64,000 bases of DNA from Hyphodiscus hymeniophilus (Eukaryota; Ascomycota; Leotiomycetes; Helotiales; Hyphodiscaceae), in contig VNKQ01000002.1 of the NCBI GenBank assembly GCA_016508695.1, positions 248,001 to 312,000 of the forward strand. Reading direction: 5' to 3'. Positions 11,256-21,760 of this stretch are shown here, one piece after another. The notes under the pieces are model-generated. The model saw only the letters and a list, made by a program, of their open reading frames with translations, was not told the origin of the DNA and ran no database searches. A program made the position numbers and the translations under genes. Positions within the stretch are counted from its first letter, which is position 1. Each line of letters begins with the position of its first letter.

Positions 11256-13303
11256 TTAAGCAGCCCCAGCGCCAACCTTCCCCTTGAGGTTCCGCCACTT
11301 GCTGGCGAAACTGAGCAATACGGAAAGTCCACCAGCGGCTATCGCAATGGCATAGGCTACTTTGAGGCCAGACATGTATGCGCTGATGATTCCTGGTATG
11401 GTTGCGGCGGGGAAAGTCTTGCGCAACTCCGTCACACCCGTTGCTGCTACTGATTGAGGATCGACCAGTGGCGCCATCAAAGGCAGCTTCCTGAGGAGAG
11501 TATTGGAAAAGGCTACTTCGCCGGCGGTGACGAAGAACGCGCCACCAATAGTCTGCGCAACTGTGGAGATGGTCAGTCTGATTCTCGTATCTATAAAAGA
11601 GGGGAAGAACAGAGGTACGTGGTGGTGGCAGACTTACATAGTATCATTGCAGTTGCGGATGACAGGTCGCTGGGTGCGACTACAGCTTGGGCAGAGATAA
11701 CAGGGACCTGGAGGGCTAGGCCAACTCCAAGACCGGCCAAAGCCTGATAGCCTATCCATGCCGACGATGTAGAATGGGTGCTTAGTGTATACAGAAGCCC
11801 GCAACCGATTGTCGTCATCATGGATCCAGCGATCAAGAAGGGAACGGGGTAACCATATACAGTGAGCAGGCCTCCTGAAAGAATGGTTGAAATGGTGCCA
11901 CCGATGATGAGGGGAAGATTACGAATACCACTCTGCGAAGCAGTGACGTGGAAGACGGCTTGAAAGTAAATCGGCAGATAGTAGAGGATCAAGAACCAGG
12001 CTCCTGCGAGGAAGAAGATAAAGCCCATCCCAACGGAAATGGTGCGGTCTTTGAGGAGGCGTCCAACTACCATGGCTCTGTCACCTTGGTAATACTCGAC
12101 GACACAGAACAAGACAATGATGACTCCGAACATCACAAGACAAGCAATGACCGAGCCGTCATTCCACGACTTGGATTGACCGCCCCACTGCATTGCGAGA
12201 ATGTAGCAGACAACAGCACACATGATCGTGATGGTCCCTGGGATGTCCATTTGAAGCATCTTCTCTTTGAACGAGGCCCGTACTGGAACTGCTTGAGGTG
12301 GCGTTTTGAAGAAGATCAAAATGATGGCACCAGCAAGACCCCCAATTGGTAGATTCTACACGTAACAAAGGAGTCAGTAACTATCTTGTTTGACATGAAT
12401 CACAAGTAAAGGGAGAGATTATTAACATCTCTTTTCAAGATACTTGATCCAAGACCGGCGGGTGGGAAAACTTATGCATACTATATAAAAACACCAACGC
12501 CAGGTAACATCCTCAGCAAAGACACCACCGAGAAGAGGTCCGATTACACTAGCAATTCCGTAGGATGCACCAAGGAGCCCGGTGAAAGCCGGTCGCTTCT
12601 GCGGTCTTGCTGCAAAGGCGATGATGGTATAGGTTCCTGATGCGATTCCAGCTCCTCCGAGTCCTGCTATTGCACGTCCGACGATCAAGGCTTTGGCATT
12701 CGGTGCAACCCCTGAAAGGTAATTAGTACACTAAATAATTATGAGCAAGAGCGGTTGGCATACCGCAGATGAGACTTCCAAGTTCGAAAACGAATATTGA
12801 GACGAGATATGTCAGCTTTAAGGGAAAGTACTTGTAGGCTTTCCCCCATGTCGATTGGAACGAGCCCAGGGTCAAAAAGAATGCGCTGCCATACCATCCA
12901 ACAAGATCTAGACCATGAAACTCGTCCGTGATCTTGGGGATTGCGGTAGCGACAATTGTCATATCCAGGGAAACCTGGAAGTTGTCAGGCTTGAACTTGT
13001 TGTGTCATCGAGTGGGATGATGCATACGAGGAAGATACTGAGCATGAGAGCAACGACGATGAACGCCATCTTGATTCCGCTGGGATATTCTCCGCCATCG
13101 TCTCCCTCCTCAGCATCAGCCTCTCCCTTGATCTCAACTCGAATGGATTTTTCTTCGTTCTCTGTTGGTCCGTCGTCCAGTGCGGATTTTTCTTTTAGCA
13201 TGGAGCCTTGCGTTGAGGTAGTGGCGGCGGTTTCGAGCTCCGTCTCCTCGGCCAAGGTTGGTGATCTTGAATCCATGTTGAATGCCAATGAACTAGCAAC
13301 CAC
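11256..13303 (-). CDS. MFS transporter, DHA14 (14-TM) drug/toxin efflux type
   Basis: Five exons on the minus strand, 13303-13028, 12974-12764, 12711-12482, 12355-11638 and 11560-11256, encode 579 residues in frame. It is a predicted plasma-membrane proton antiporter. A charged cytoplasmic N-terminus of about 75 residues precedes TM1 (MAFIVVALMLSIFLVSLDMTIVATAIP, the conserved LDxTIVxxAxP motif of this family). Then come WYGSAFFLTLGSFQSTWGKAYKYF (motif A region), GRAIAGLGGAGIASG and motif C (SVIGPLLGGVFAEDVTWRWCF), followed by an NLPIGG start to the next helix. Later helices include the FLILYYLPIYFQAV and TIGGAFFVTAGEVAFSN segments typical of DHA14. The substrate is unknown. Proximity to two regulators and two oxidoreductases suggests export linked to that group, but this is inference. 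An in-frame Met at 13276 is an alternative start. Confidence 0.9.
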
Positions 13304-13370
13304 TGAGAGCGATTGGAGATATAGTAAGCTGGAATATCACGATCCCATAGCGGGAAGGAACGATTGAGTG

Positions 13371-13382
13371 TTTATATATAAA
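13371..13382 (-). promoter_or_regulatory. TATA-like palindrome upstream of the MFS gene
   Basis: TTTATATATAAA lies about 70 bp before the predicted start at 13303. Its position and sequence suit a TATA box on the minus strand. Confidence 0.4.
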
Positions 13383-14484
13383 CTCTCTGTCTGAGGTTGA
13401 TTTACAATGCGGGTAATGGGGCATACTAGAGGGTGTGTCCATGATGCTTGCTACCTACATTGTGGGGTGGTGTTGGTGGTGGTACAAGACACGAAAACGC
13501 TGCAGTGAGACCTGCTTTCTTCCGAGCAGTACCCGAGTAGACTCCAACTTCGGTCCCTTAATTTAAGTCGCAGGGGATAGAACCGACCGTTACAAAGCTT
13601 ATGGTATTAAATGACAAACACTGGCCGTCAATTAGCCTGCAACAGGTACATTTTGCTCCGGAGAGCTGTGTTGGGAGAACAAAGTAGGTTAAGATTTACG
13701 GCAGGGGCTAGATACATGTTGGTGTTGGTGTCACGAACTCACCCCCATGCAAGTCAGACGGACCCTTGTTCATACATAACGGGTTCTGTACCAATGCCAG
13801 TAAGTTGTTCGTCCGCTGAGGACACGGCACTTGCTTATCCTTGCATTGATTGTCAGACGAAGTGCGCATCAAAAGGCAGGCTACAGTAACTATCTTTCTA
13901 CCGGCTCGTGGCCACAGTACAGTACTTCTGTCTCATTTGAACATATAATATCCTTTCAAGGAACCCTCAGTCCGCACGTTGCAACACAACAAAAGGTGAA
14001 ATCTCTTACCATATCTACCGAGTTATGACCTACGAGGGCGAGATTTTCGAGGTCAAGTTAGGAGCCATTGGAATCGCTACTTCTGAAACCTTAGGTGATG
14101 CTATCTGGCTGAAGTCGGCTTGAGCTCCGGATTCAGCACCACTTCGATCATACGTCTTGGCTTATCAAGTGATGTCGGTCTTTTGAGAACATCTTCCGCA
14201 GTGAAATCCCCCCTTTTGGCATCAAATTTCCTCATCGAGTCATCCTTACCAACCTCGGCTACCAAATCAGAATCGCAGCCGCTTCTCCAAAAAGTAAGCG
14301 AATTCCAGTTGCACGTCTCATCTCAGCTTGTACTCGCGAGCCGAGCTCTAGGAAGTTCTGGTTGTTGTGGCACTTATTGAGACAGGCTAGGAAAAGCACA
14401 TGTGAATTAAAAGATGATTTCACACAAAGATGCGTCACACAGCTGCTTGTTGGCAAGATGTTGTTCGTTGCAGTCGTTGGTAGA
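13383..14484. other. intergenic, no gene seen
   Basis: Short frames only (longest about 92 codons), none with family features. It borders the composite repeat array. A diverged relative of the array's core element may be present near 14462-14480 (TGTTCGTTGCAGTCG). Confidence 0.45.
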
Positions 14485-14550
14485 GGCTTGGTAAATGCTG
14501 CAATGTCGAGGTCTATTGAGAATTCTCATCCCGTTTTGTTGCACGTCGCA

Positions 14551-14630
14551 GTTCAGGGCGATTTCAGGGCGAGTTCAGGGAGTTTTGAGGAGTTTTGAGG
14601 AGATTTGAGGAGATTTGAGGAGGTTGGAGG
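14551..14630 (+). repeat. 10-bp minisatellite (TTTTGAGGAG-type)
   Basis: Eight consecutive 10-bp units. The first three are of the form TTCAGGGCGA, and the next five are AGTTTTGAGG twice, AGATTTGAGG twice and AGGTTGGAGG once. Units drift stepwise from one end to the other, suggesting local duplication followed by divergence. Confidence 0.8.
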
Positions 14631-14954
14631 AGGCAGATTTAAAGAGGCAGATTTAGCGAGGCTGGCTTGGCGTTGTGAAGCTTCGGTGACCACAGCTATT
14701 ATCAAAAGCCTCATTCCGCTTTGTTGCACGTTGCAACCTGAAGCCAATGTGGTTTGGCTCAATAGGGTAAAGCGGATTTGGTACAAGTAAGGACATGGTG
14801 AAGCCTCAGAGATCACGGCCAGTATTAGGATCCTCCATTCCATTCTGTTGCACGTCGCAATCGCAGGGGAAGGATTGTAGGGGAAGTCTTGGTCTTGGTA
14901 AAGGGGACCGACCATTGGACGATGTCTTCTAAGATGTGTTTTGTTGCACATCGC

Positions 14955-15064
14955 ACTTCAAGTAAACTTCAAGTAAACTTCAAGTAAACTTCAAGTAAAC
15001 TTCAAGTAAACTTCAAGTAAACTTCAAGTAAACCTCAAGTAAACTTCAAACACACTTTAAGTAA
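14955..15064 (+). repeat. 11-bp minisatellite (ACTTCAAGTAA)n
   Basis: Seven perfect ACTTCAAGTAA units (14955-15031) followed by three diverged ones to 15064. Shorter, more degenerate runs of the same unit recur at about 15112-15135, 15178-15238 and 15454-15525, each placed directly after a core element. Confidence 0.9.
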
Positions 15065-15600
15065 ACTTCTATTAGATAATTCCCAAGATATGTTTTGTTA
15101 TACGTCGCAGTTCAAGTAAACTTCAAGTAAACTTCTACTAGATAAATTCCTAAGATATGCTTTGTTGCATGTCGCAGTTCAAGTAATCTCCAAGTAAACT
15201 TCACGCAAACTTCAAGCAGACTTCAAGTAAACTCCAAGACATGTTTTATTATTGCACGTCGCAATTTATGCTAAACTTACAACTTCAAGCAGACTTTGAT
15301 AGTAGATTATAAGATAGCAGTGGGTGATTTGGTAAAGGCATTTAGTAAGGGTATTTCTACTTTATTGCACGTACGTCGCAAATTGTGGCAGATTGGTATG
15401 GCACGTTGTGAGTGGCAGGTTGGTAGGTGTCTTTTATTTTGTTGCACGTCGCACTGCAAGTAAACTTCAGGCAGACTTCAAGCGGACTTCAAGCGAACTT
15501 CAAGTAAGCTCCAAGTAAACTTTACGAGCAGACTGTGAAATGGCGGTAGGTGATTTGGTAAGGGGTATTTCCCGTTTGTTGCACGTCGCACTCTGGCGAT

Positions 15601-16248
15601 TTGACAGGGTGGCGATTTGACAACGGCGTGGTAAAAAGAGGCCATTTTCTCTATTGCATTCGCCATTGGAGATCGAATAGGCAATCTGATACCAAGCCCA
15701 ATGATAGGTGCTGAGGCGCTCTTGCATGGGATGAGGTGCGGGATCCTTGGGAAAATCCATGGAAATACTCCGGGAAGGATTATATATCAATGTGGGATGG
15801 ACATCGAGGTTAAGAAGAGACGAGGAGTAACGGGATCTCACCCCGCCCGGCGGGGCACGATAAATCTGCTTTACCAAAGATATTTCTTGAGAACCAGGGA
15901 GATTTGACCTTCTAGCATTCTGTAATGCTATCATAGTTGTACGCCCGGCGCAAGAGGTAAATAGGAAAGTTGAAGTAGGCCCGAACCTCGAAGTGCACGC
16001 AACAAAGCGCTTGGAAATGAATCTTTCAAAGGTTTGATCACTTCTAGGAGGAGTGGCATTCGCAGAAAGGGGTATTTATTGATCAGCAGTGCAGCTACCT
16101 AATGCGGTCTCAATCGAGTACATTGCAAGAATCCATCCATGTATATACATCCCATTCCCAATTTCATTCGCATTCGTCCATGATGGAATGCACCGTTTCA
16201 TTTCATATCATACACCTAATCCTTCCCATCCACCAAACAAGAAGCCCT
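15601..16248. other. intergenic, no gene seen
   Basis: A minus-strand open frame covers 15500-15934 but starts inside the repeat array and has no recognisable domain. The rest is the 3' region of the CsbD-like gene. Confidence 0.4.
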
Positions 16249-16912
16249 CTATTGAGGGGCATTCTGCTTTTGGATATCGTGCTCGGCGCCCCGTTGTTGA
16301 GTCTTGCCAATATCATGCTTATCCTGCGCCCTAATCTGCGCATCGCGATCACCAGTGATGCCAGCGATCGCACCGCCTACGGCACCAGTGGCTCTGTCCG
16401 CTAAACCGGAGCCGAAGTCGTTGAGTTGTCCTTGGGCTTCCTGGGCTTTGCCGTCGGCGTTTTGGCGGTCACCTTGTTGCTTCAGGCTCTATTTGCGTGT
16501 GAGCTTAATGTCTACGATTTTTATCTTAACGGGGAGTGAGATGAGCGTACCTCTGAGCCAACAAGTCCACCGACAGCACTCTTTGTGCTGCCGACTGTCT
16601 GGTTCCAGCTTCCCTCTGTGCGGTTGGGGTCATCCTTTGTGATGGCGCCCGAGGAGGATGCGGTCAGGTTTCCGACCTTCGCGGTGGCGTGGCTTGCCTC
16701 TTTCTCGAGCGTGGCTTGGTCTTTCTTGGATTCACCAGCGTTCTGCTCATGAATTAGCGAGATGAGATGAGGTGTACGTCGAGCTTATGCGCGATATGCG
16801 CAGAGCGTACCTGATCGCTGGCGTTGCCTGTGAATGAGCCGATGACTGACTGAACAGTGCCAGTGGCAGAATCGATGTATGATTGGAGAGTGGAAGTGTT
16901 CTTGTCAGACAT
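16249..16912 (-). CDS. CsbD-like stress-response protein
   Basis: Three exons on the minus strand, 16912-16811, 16742-16551 and 16488-16249, encode 177 residues; exon boundaries fall between codons and every phase is 0. The protein is small, hydrophilic and rich in Gly, Ala, Gln, Asp and Lys. It has CsbD-type repeats: SYIDSATGTVQSVIGSFTGN at the N-terminus, SWNQTVGSTKSAVGGLVGSE in the middle and GKAQEAQGQLNDFGSGLADR with ATGAVGGAIAGITGD towards the C-terminus. Fungal relatives are described as mismatched base pair and cruciform DNA recognition proteins (Hmp1 of Ustilago) or as stress-induced CsbD proteins. Both introns use GTACGC donors. A TATA-like sequence lies about 115 bp upstream. The function here is inferred from the family only. 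Confidence 0.85.
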
Positions 16913-17022
16913 GATGACGATCTGTGTTGTTTAGTTTGAAAGTGTTGCTTTGTAGATGTGTAGAAGTTTGATTTCTTGTATTGTATTTGTTGTTGTTGGA
17001 TGGAGAATGGTTCGTGGAGACG

Positions 17023-17031
17023 TTTATATAT
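17023..17031 (-). promoter_or_regulatory. TATA-like box upstream of the CsbD-like gene
   Basis: The minus strand reads ATATATAAA at this position, about 112 bp before the ATG at 16912. Confidence 0.35.
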
Positions 17032-17466
17032 GAGTTCTAATTGAAGAGTGAATGTTGGCCAGGCTGGATTCATTGATGACATCAGAATTCAGCCTTGCGG
17101 CAACCCCACCAGACCCCTATGGGCCGATCACACATTCTGAGTGGCTCAGATTTGGCAAGAGACCTCTACCGTGCGTCATTTTGCACTTTCCAGATGAAAT
17201 GTCTCATAATGGATTCTTCACATGCGACCTCACGTTGCTTGCTAAAGTTGTCGATTGCGAAAGAAAGTGGCTGGAATGCTGGAATGTTGGAATGTCACTC
17301 AGGAGGAGTAACGATGGCAATGGCCTTGGTGAGGATAGTACTATAATATTGTTCTTTCTTCTACAAAGCTCTGTCTCGCGCCTAAGTCGGGTGTAGCATC
17401 AAGATAGCCCTTTGTAGCCCAGCCCATGGTATTCCAAAACGCCTCTTAAGCAAACGTGAGCCTGAT
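17032..17466. other. intergenic, no gene seen
   Basis: Contains only overlapping frames of about 80-115 codons without domain features. It separates the CsbD-like promoter from the 3' end of the oxysterol-binding protein gene. Confidence 0.4.
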
Positions 17467-18849
17467 CTACACAGTGGTTAACGCCTCCAGAGTTATCCCG
17501 CCCACGCCAGAATCAATAGATGTAAACTTCGATCTTGTAGGGCTTCTCATCACACAAAGGGCAGCATCATTGACACTTCGGTATTTCTCTTCATCCCACA
17601 TCCACAGGCCATGTGCGCCATCCATGTTTCCTTTCATGCTTGTCTTCTCGCTCAACCCCTCCGCCAACCTCTCCGCAACAACATCCTCCTTAGCGCGGCT
17701 GAAGTATCGCCTGGGGAACTCTCTTCCATCGGCCTTCTCGTCTTTGCGCATGGATCTCTGTTGGGTCTCAATCTTGGTCTTCTCGTGTCCAACAGCAAAG
17801 ATATCGCCTCTGTTGATGGCTTCGACAACCGGTTGCCATGCTCTCCTTGATTCTAGTGGATGCTGCTCCTCGATAGGCGCAACCTGTAACGGTGTCCTGG
17901 GCAGAGCATTGCAGTCGAACTTCTCGATCTGCTTTCCAGTTCTAGCATCTTTGATTGTAAAGGTATCCCTCCATAGCCCCTCTGCTGTGTATAAAGGTGT
18001 TTTCTCGGATTCGTTCTTGTACATTTTCGCCACGAATGAGTTGCGTTTCCCGCTCAGCCAACCTTTGCAAGAGTAATCGATCTTTGCGGTATATCCAGAA
18101 GAGGATCGTATGAATGAGGAGCCGCTTAGTTCAGGTTGCAGAGAAGCAGTCATCAGACCCTCCACGTGTATGTTTGGCATGGTTATCAGGTAATCTTCGT
18201 CGTATTGGTCGAGGTGAAGAATCGAGTACCCTTTCCTGTCGATGTGCACCGTTCCAGAAAAGTACACTTTTGGGGCAACATGTCCTCTCAGCTAAAATCG
18301 TACATCAGTATTACCTCCTCTCAAGACGGCCAGGGGAACATACCCTGACACCATATCTATCATTCCAAACATTGTACGCCGTAGCAGGAGGATGGTGAGA
18401 GACTTGCTCAGCAACCAGGTTCGTCTCACCCGCATCGTCACACCATTTCCCTACGAATAGCTCCCCCAAAAAAGGATTCAAAGGCTTCAATTTCTTCTTC
18501 TTTCCGTTTTCATCCACGTTGCTGTGTTGTTGTTTCAACGTGCTTAGGAACCATTTAAGAACGAGTAGCATGCGCTTTTCAGGATCGGATTCGAGGCCTG
18601 GTGCGACGAAGAGGGAGGGGTGTTCACACCAGTAGGTACTGAACTCCACCATTGACTGCGGAGATAGAAGGAAGGGCGGTGCAGTGAGGGACGATAGATC
18701 GCCTTTGAATGTTGCAATTGACTGCAGGTGTTAGTAAGTAGGACGAGGAATGGAGTAATCAATATCTAGCAGAGGGAAAGTACCTTGATGAAGGAGAACC
18801 AGGCGCTCTTCTGAGAACCGGCCAGCTTCTCATCTGTACAATTCGACAT
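17467..18849 (-). CDS. oxysterol-binding protein-related protein (Kes1/Osh4 type)
   Basis: Three exons on the minus strand, 18849-18784, 18721-18344 and 18291-17467, encode 422 residues, all phase 0. It is a sterol/phosphatidylinositol-4-phosphate transfer protein working at ER-Golgi/plasma-membrane contacts. It is a short ORP, with no PH domain or ankyrin repeats, so it corresponds to yeast Kes1 (Osh4). The N-terminus SAWFSFIKSIATFKGDLSSL corresponds to the lid and its junction with the barrel. The conserved LKPLNPFLGELF lies at residues 100-111 and the diagnostic EQVSHHPP at 127-134. The C-terminal half has the WLSGKRNSFVAKMY segment and a long charged helix (REFPRRYFSRAKEDVVAERLAEG). The length is normal for the family. 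Confidence 0.92.
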
Positions 18850-19720
18850 TGTCGTCGTAGTGACGATTGTACTCAATACTGATAGTAATAGCCAAGGGGT
18901 GAAGTATGATATCGTACTCTATGTTCGGACTGTAGAGAGATGGGAGTGGAGTATAAGAACAGGAGGTTGATGTCTGATAATGAAGAGTTGGAAAAAAGAA
19001 AATTGATCGCAACTTGCGGAGAGGAGAACTTAAAACAACTTATCTTATTTCTAACACGTCCGTAATGAGCACTCACCCATTGCAGCAGGTAGTCTGGTGG
19101 CCGTGTGAAGCCTCAGATTCAACCTCTGAGACGAGTCGTGTATCATTTCAGCACTTGAGACGGACGATTGTGAAAGGCTGCACCCGATTCCGATAATTGG
19201 CCGAGCTGAGCTAAACTTCTTTGAGGTTTTCCTGAGAGGCTTAGACATATAGTCACATGATACCGAATTAGCTCGAGTTGACGCCAAGACTTCCATGGTC
19301 TCGATTTGTACTAGTTTAAGGGCAGATTTGGAACCTTCTTCAAATCTTCACAATTTTCATGAAATACATCTCTCTATGCTCGGGTATTTCGCCATAGGTG
19401 AGGCGACAGGTGATGATTGGAAAACCGGTAGTATTTGATTTTCACAGACGCCTCAATATGGTCGGGCGAACTTCATAGGAAGTTACGTACGATAGCTCTT
19501 CTAGGAATATCAAATGTTTAGTGGCATGCTGATTCACCTTTAATGTTGTCCAACTTGGATGTCTTAATGCTCATGGAAATATGCCGCAATGGACAAGAGC
19601 CTCTCGTTGCATGAACCATACACTCATGAGTAATAGGTGATATGGAAATCGTCCAAGTAGAAGTCCTCGTTTGACAAGGGAGAGTCTCGTTCAATTTCAC
19701 CTCTACACTTTAAGGTAACT
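18850..19720. other. intergenic, no gene seen
   Basis: Promoter side of the oxysterol-binding protein gene and 3' side of the MYND/DUF4470 gene. Frames are all shorter than 85 codons and overlap on both strands. Confidence 0.45.
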
Positions 19721-21760
19721 TTACCAGATTCTCTTCCACTCCACATAGCGCTCCTTTCCCGATACCCCTCCACCTAGCAGCCGCTCAAATTCCTCCTGGG
19801 CTCCGGGCTGTCCAGGTCGAAGTTTCAATCTGAACGGCCACTTCTCGATGATGGTGTGTTTATCTTTCATTGCCACCCCCATAAGCTTCTCCGCCTCAGA
19901 GAACGGGAAATCCTTCATCGACCTTATTACACAGTCAGTAACATCTCAAACGAAGGAGGAGCCTATTTTTCGACTATACCTACCGATCGAAGATATGGTC
20001 AAAGGTTGCCACGATATCCCGAGCAAATGAGAACTTGATGATATCGGGATTAGAAATGTCAGGTTGCATTCCGTTAGGGTGCATTCCCTTGCGCGGGAGG
20101 TACTTGAAAAGGCGTTTCGTTTGTGGGCTATGCGGAGTTAGGTTGGCCATTCGGTCTGCGTCGGTCATATTCTCGTCGACAGCGTTCATGAACAAAGTAA
20201 TGAGGTTCGCATGCGGATTGACAAGAGGTTCCTGAAGCAAGGGCACCATGAAGGTAAGTGTGCGAGGTATTCCAAGATATCCGCCATCCGAAATATTGGA
20301 GACCTATATGAAGTGGATTAGTACGCATTGCGAGTTGAAGAATTTAGACACGACCTGGCCTCGAATACTTCCTTACCTCGATTCGGCTGAATGAACTGCT
20401 CCCAAGATGATCGGGAAGGTCTGAAGCGTCCAGCTGAAAAAGCTGAAAAGACACCTGCAAGCCCGAGAGACGAAGAAGGAATGCCCGAAGTACTGCACGA
20501 ACGTGGTAGAAGAGCTTGCCGTAAATATCAGCGGTTGCAGGCCCACTCGAGGTGTCTTCAACTTCCTTCAACGACCATCCATTAAGAGGATCAGCATTAT
20601 CCTTCATTGGCCAGGTGTCGGCAGTCTGGAAGAAAGTTCTATAATCTATTAGATCTACGCTTTGTTTAGCATCCTGCTGCTGCCTGTTACTTGCGGGTTT
20701 GGTTCTTGAAATTCAAGGCGTGGAGATCCGAATGGTAGTAGGAGACCGTCTCCCCAGAACCGATTCTTTGCGATTCGACGGGAAGGAGTCTGCAAAAGTA
20801 GATTTCGATCACGATAGTCTTTCCTGGATTCGGCTAGGACGACGGCTTTACGGATTCGAGTCGCCCGTTCCGCCGTGAGGCCTTCTGGAACGTCGATAAA
20901 GAGCAAAAGGCTATCCCATGATGACTTTTCCAGTACAAGCCTCAGGGAGCGCTGTCCGAATGTCCACGTCTTTGCCAAGCGGCTGTCGGGAGCTTTGCTT
21001 TTAATCTTTTCGCAAACGTTTTCAATCAGAGGACGAATCCTTTGCTGAAGGATGTTGAGGTCGGATTTGCGAATGAGAGTTGAGTACCAGACATGAGTTA
21101 TACAATCGACCGCCTCGTCGATGTTATCGACCACCAGGGCAACAAGAAGCATGATAGAATTACGTGCCACGATATCAAGATCACGGTCGTTCATTGTAAC
21201 GTCGACTACCTGGTTGTAGCTGCTATGAATCTGGGCGATGGTCTTGATAACATTTCGAAGATCACCGGAAGCTATATCGTGAGGCTTTTCAGTAGCTTGG
21301 TATTGCAAACAGGGCAAAGGATCAAGTCAAATCTTACGTACCAGCAAATAAGAGGCTTAACTGCCCGTCATACTCATCACCTTCGTTTGAGCTGAGTTGC
21401 AGAACATCAAGGGCCGGAATGTTACCCCAAAGGTATTTCTTCCCTCCGAATTGCTCCCCAATCCCCCTCTAATAAATGCTGGTTTTCGGTTATCCAGAAC
21501 CCAGTCAGGATTCCATGTTTCCTTCCCCAAAGGCGACTTGCAGTCTATCTTATGAACGGCCCAATGGGACTTTTGACAGCTCGGGCTGCAGTACTATCGG
21601 GAATTTTATTTAGAAAGGTCATGCTACCCACGGGAGGACAATCTCGCATGCAGAAACCTACCACCACAAGTTTACAGTTTTTGCAGCTATACCCGCCGCC
21701 TTTCTTGCAATCAGTGCTGTCCGGATCCCAGTTTGCGCAAATGAATTGCAGGGCCGCCAT
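19721..21760 (-). CDS. MYND zinc finger plus DUF4470 protein, with an apparent one-base frame break
   Basis: Six exons on the minus strand: 21760-21662, 21593-21342, 21271-20695, 20638-20377, 20303-19984 and 19922-19721. Repaired length would be about 570 residues. The N-terminus is a MYND finger (SCKNCKLVV, then YCSPSCQKSHWAVHKIDC, split by intron 1). DUF4470 follows: KYLWGNIPALDVLQL, SGDLRNVIKT, VNDRD-type TMNDRDLDIVARN and HVWYSTLI. The C-terminal half has DTWPMKDNADPLNGW and ADIYGKLFYHVRAVLRAF. These fungal proteins have no established function; MYND fingers usually bind proline-rich partners. Exon 2 runs in one frame to about 21468, and the conserved downstream block is one frame over, changing at a run of five C (plus strand) at 21463-21467. 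Intron 3 (20639-20694) has a GC donor, and intron 5 ends in AAG. The gene may be intact with a sequence error, or newly disabled. Confidence 0.78.
20639..20694 (-). other. GC-AG intron in the MYND/DUF4470 gene
   Basis: 56-bp intron with donor GCAAGT and acceptor TTATAG. The GC donor gives phase 2 on both sides and joins QEPNP to TFFQTADTW. The nearby GTAACA donor gives a phase that does not match the next exon. Confidence 0.7.

Larger units (their letters stand above)
14485..15600. repeat. composite repeat array with a recurrent TTTTGTTGCACGTCGCA element
   Basis: Ten copies of a 17-bp element, consensus TTTTGTTGCACGTCGCA (two copies carry 4-bp insertions), all on the plus strand. They start at about 14534, 14719, 14843, 14939, 15093, 15160, 15243, 15360, 15437 and 15574. 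Spacing is irregular (67-185 bp). Its 3' half, TTGCACGTCGCAA in the best copies, is an imperfect palindrome with TTGC/GCAA arms. Sequence between the copies is largely 10- or 11-bp minisatellite or one of three recurring 30-60-bp flank types. No coding signal is convincing: minus-strand frames here translate the repeat itself. It resembles no transposon terminal structure that I recognise. Confidence 0.85.

Noticed and set aside
11948..12352. 134-codon plus-strand frame inside the MFS gene
   Set aside because: Lies wholly within the large exon of a confidently recognised transporter on the other strand.
14553..14951. 132-codon minus-strand frame in the repeat array
   Set aside because: It translates the minisatellite and core elements themselves; the repetitive codons follow the DNA repeats and no domain appears.
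21342..21593. An intron to explain the frame change in the MYND/DUF4470 gene
   Set aside because: The only acceptor-like site (TTATTAG) would leave an intron of about 32 bp and remove conserved residues, so a one-base indel is simpler.
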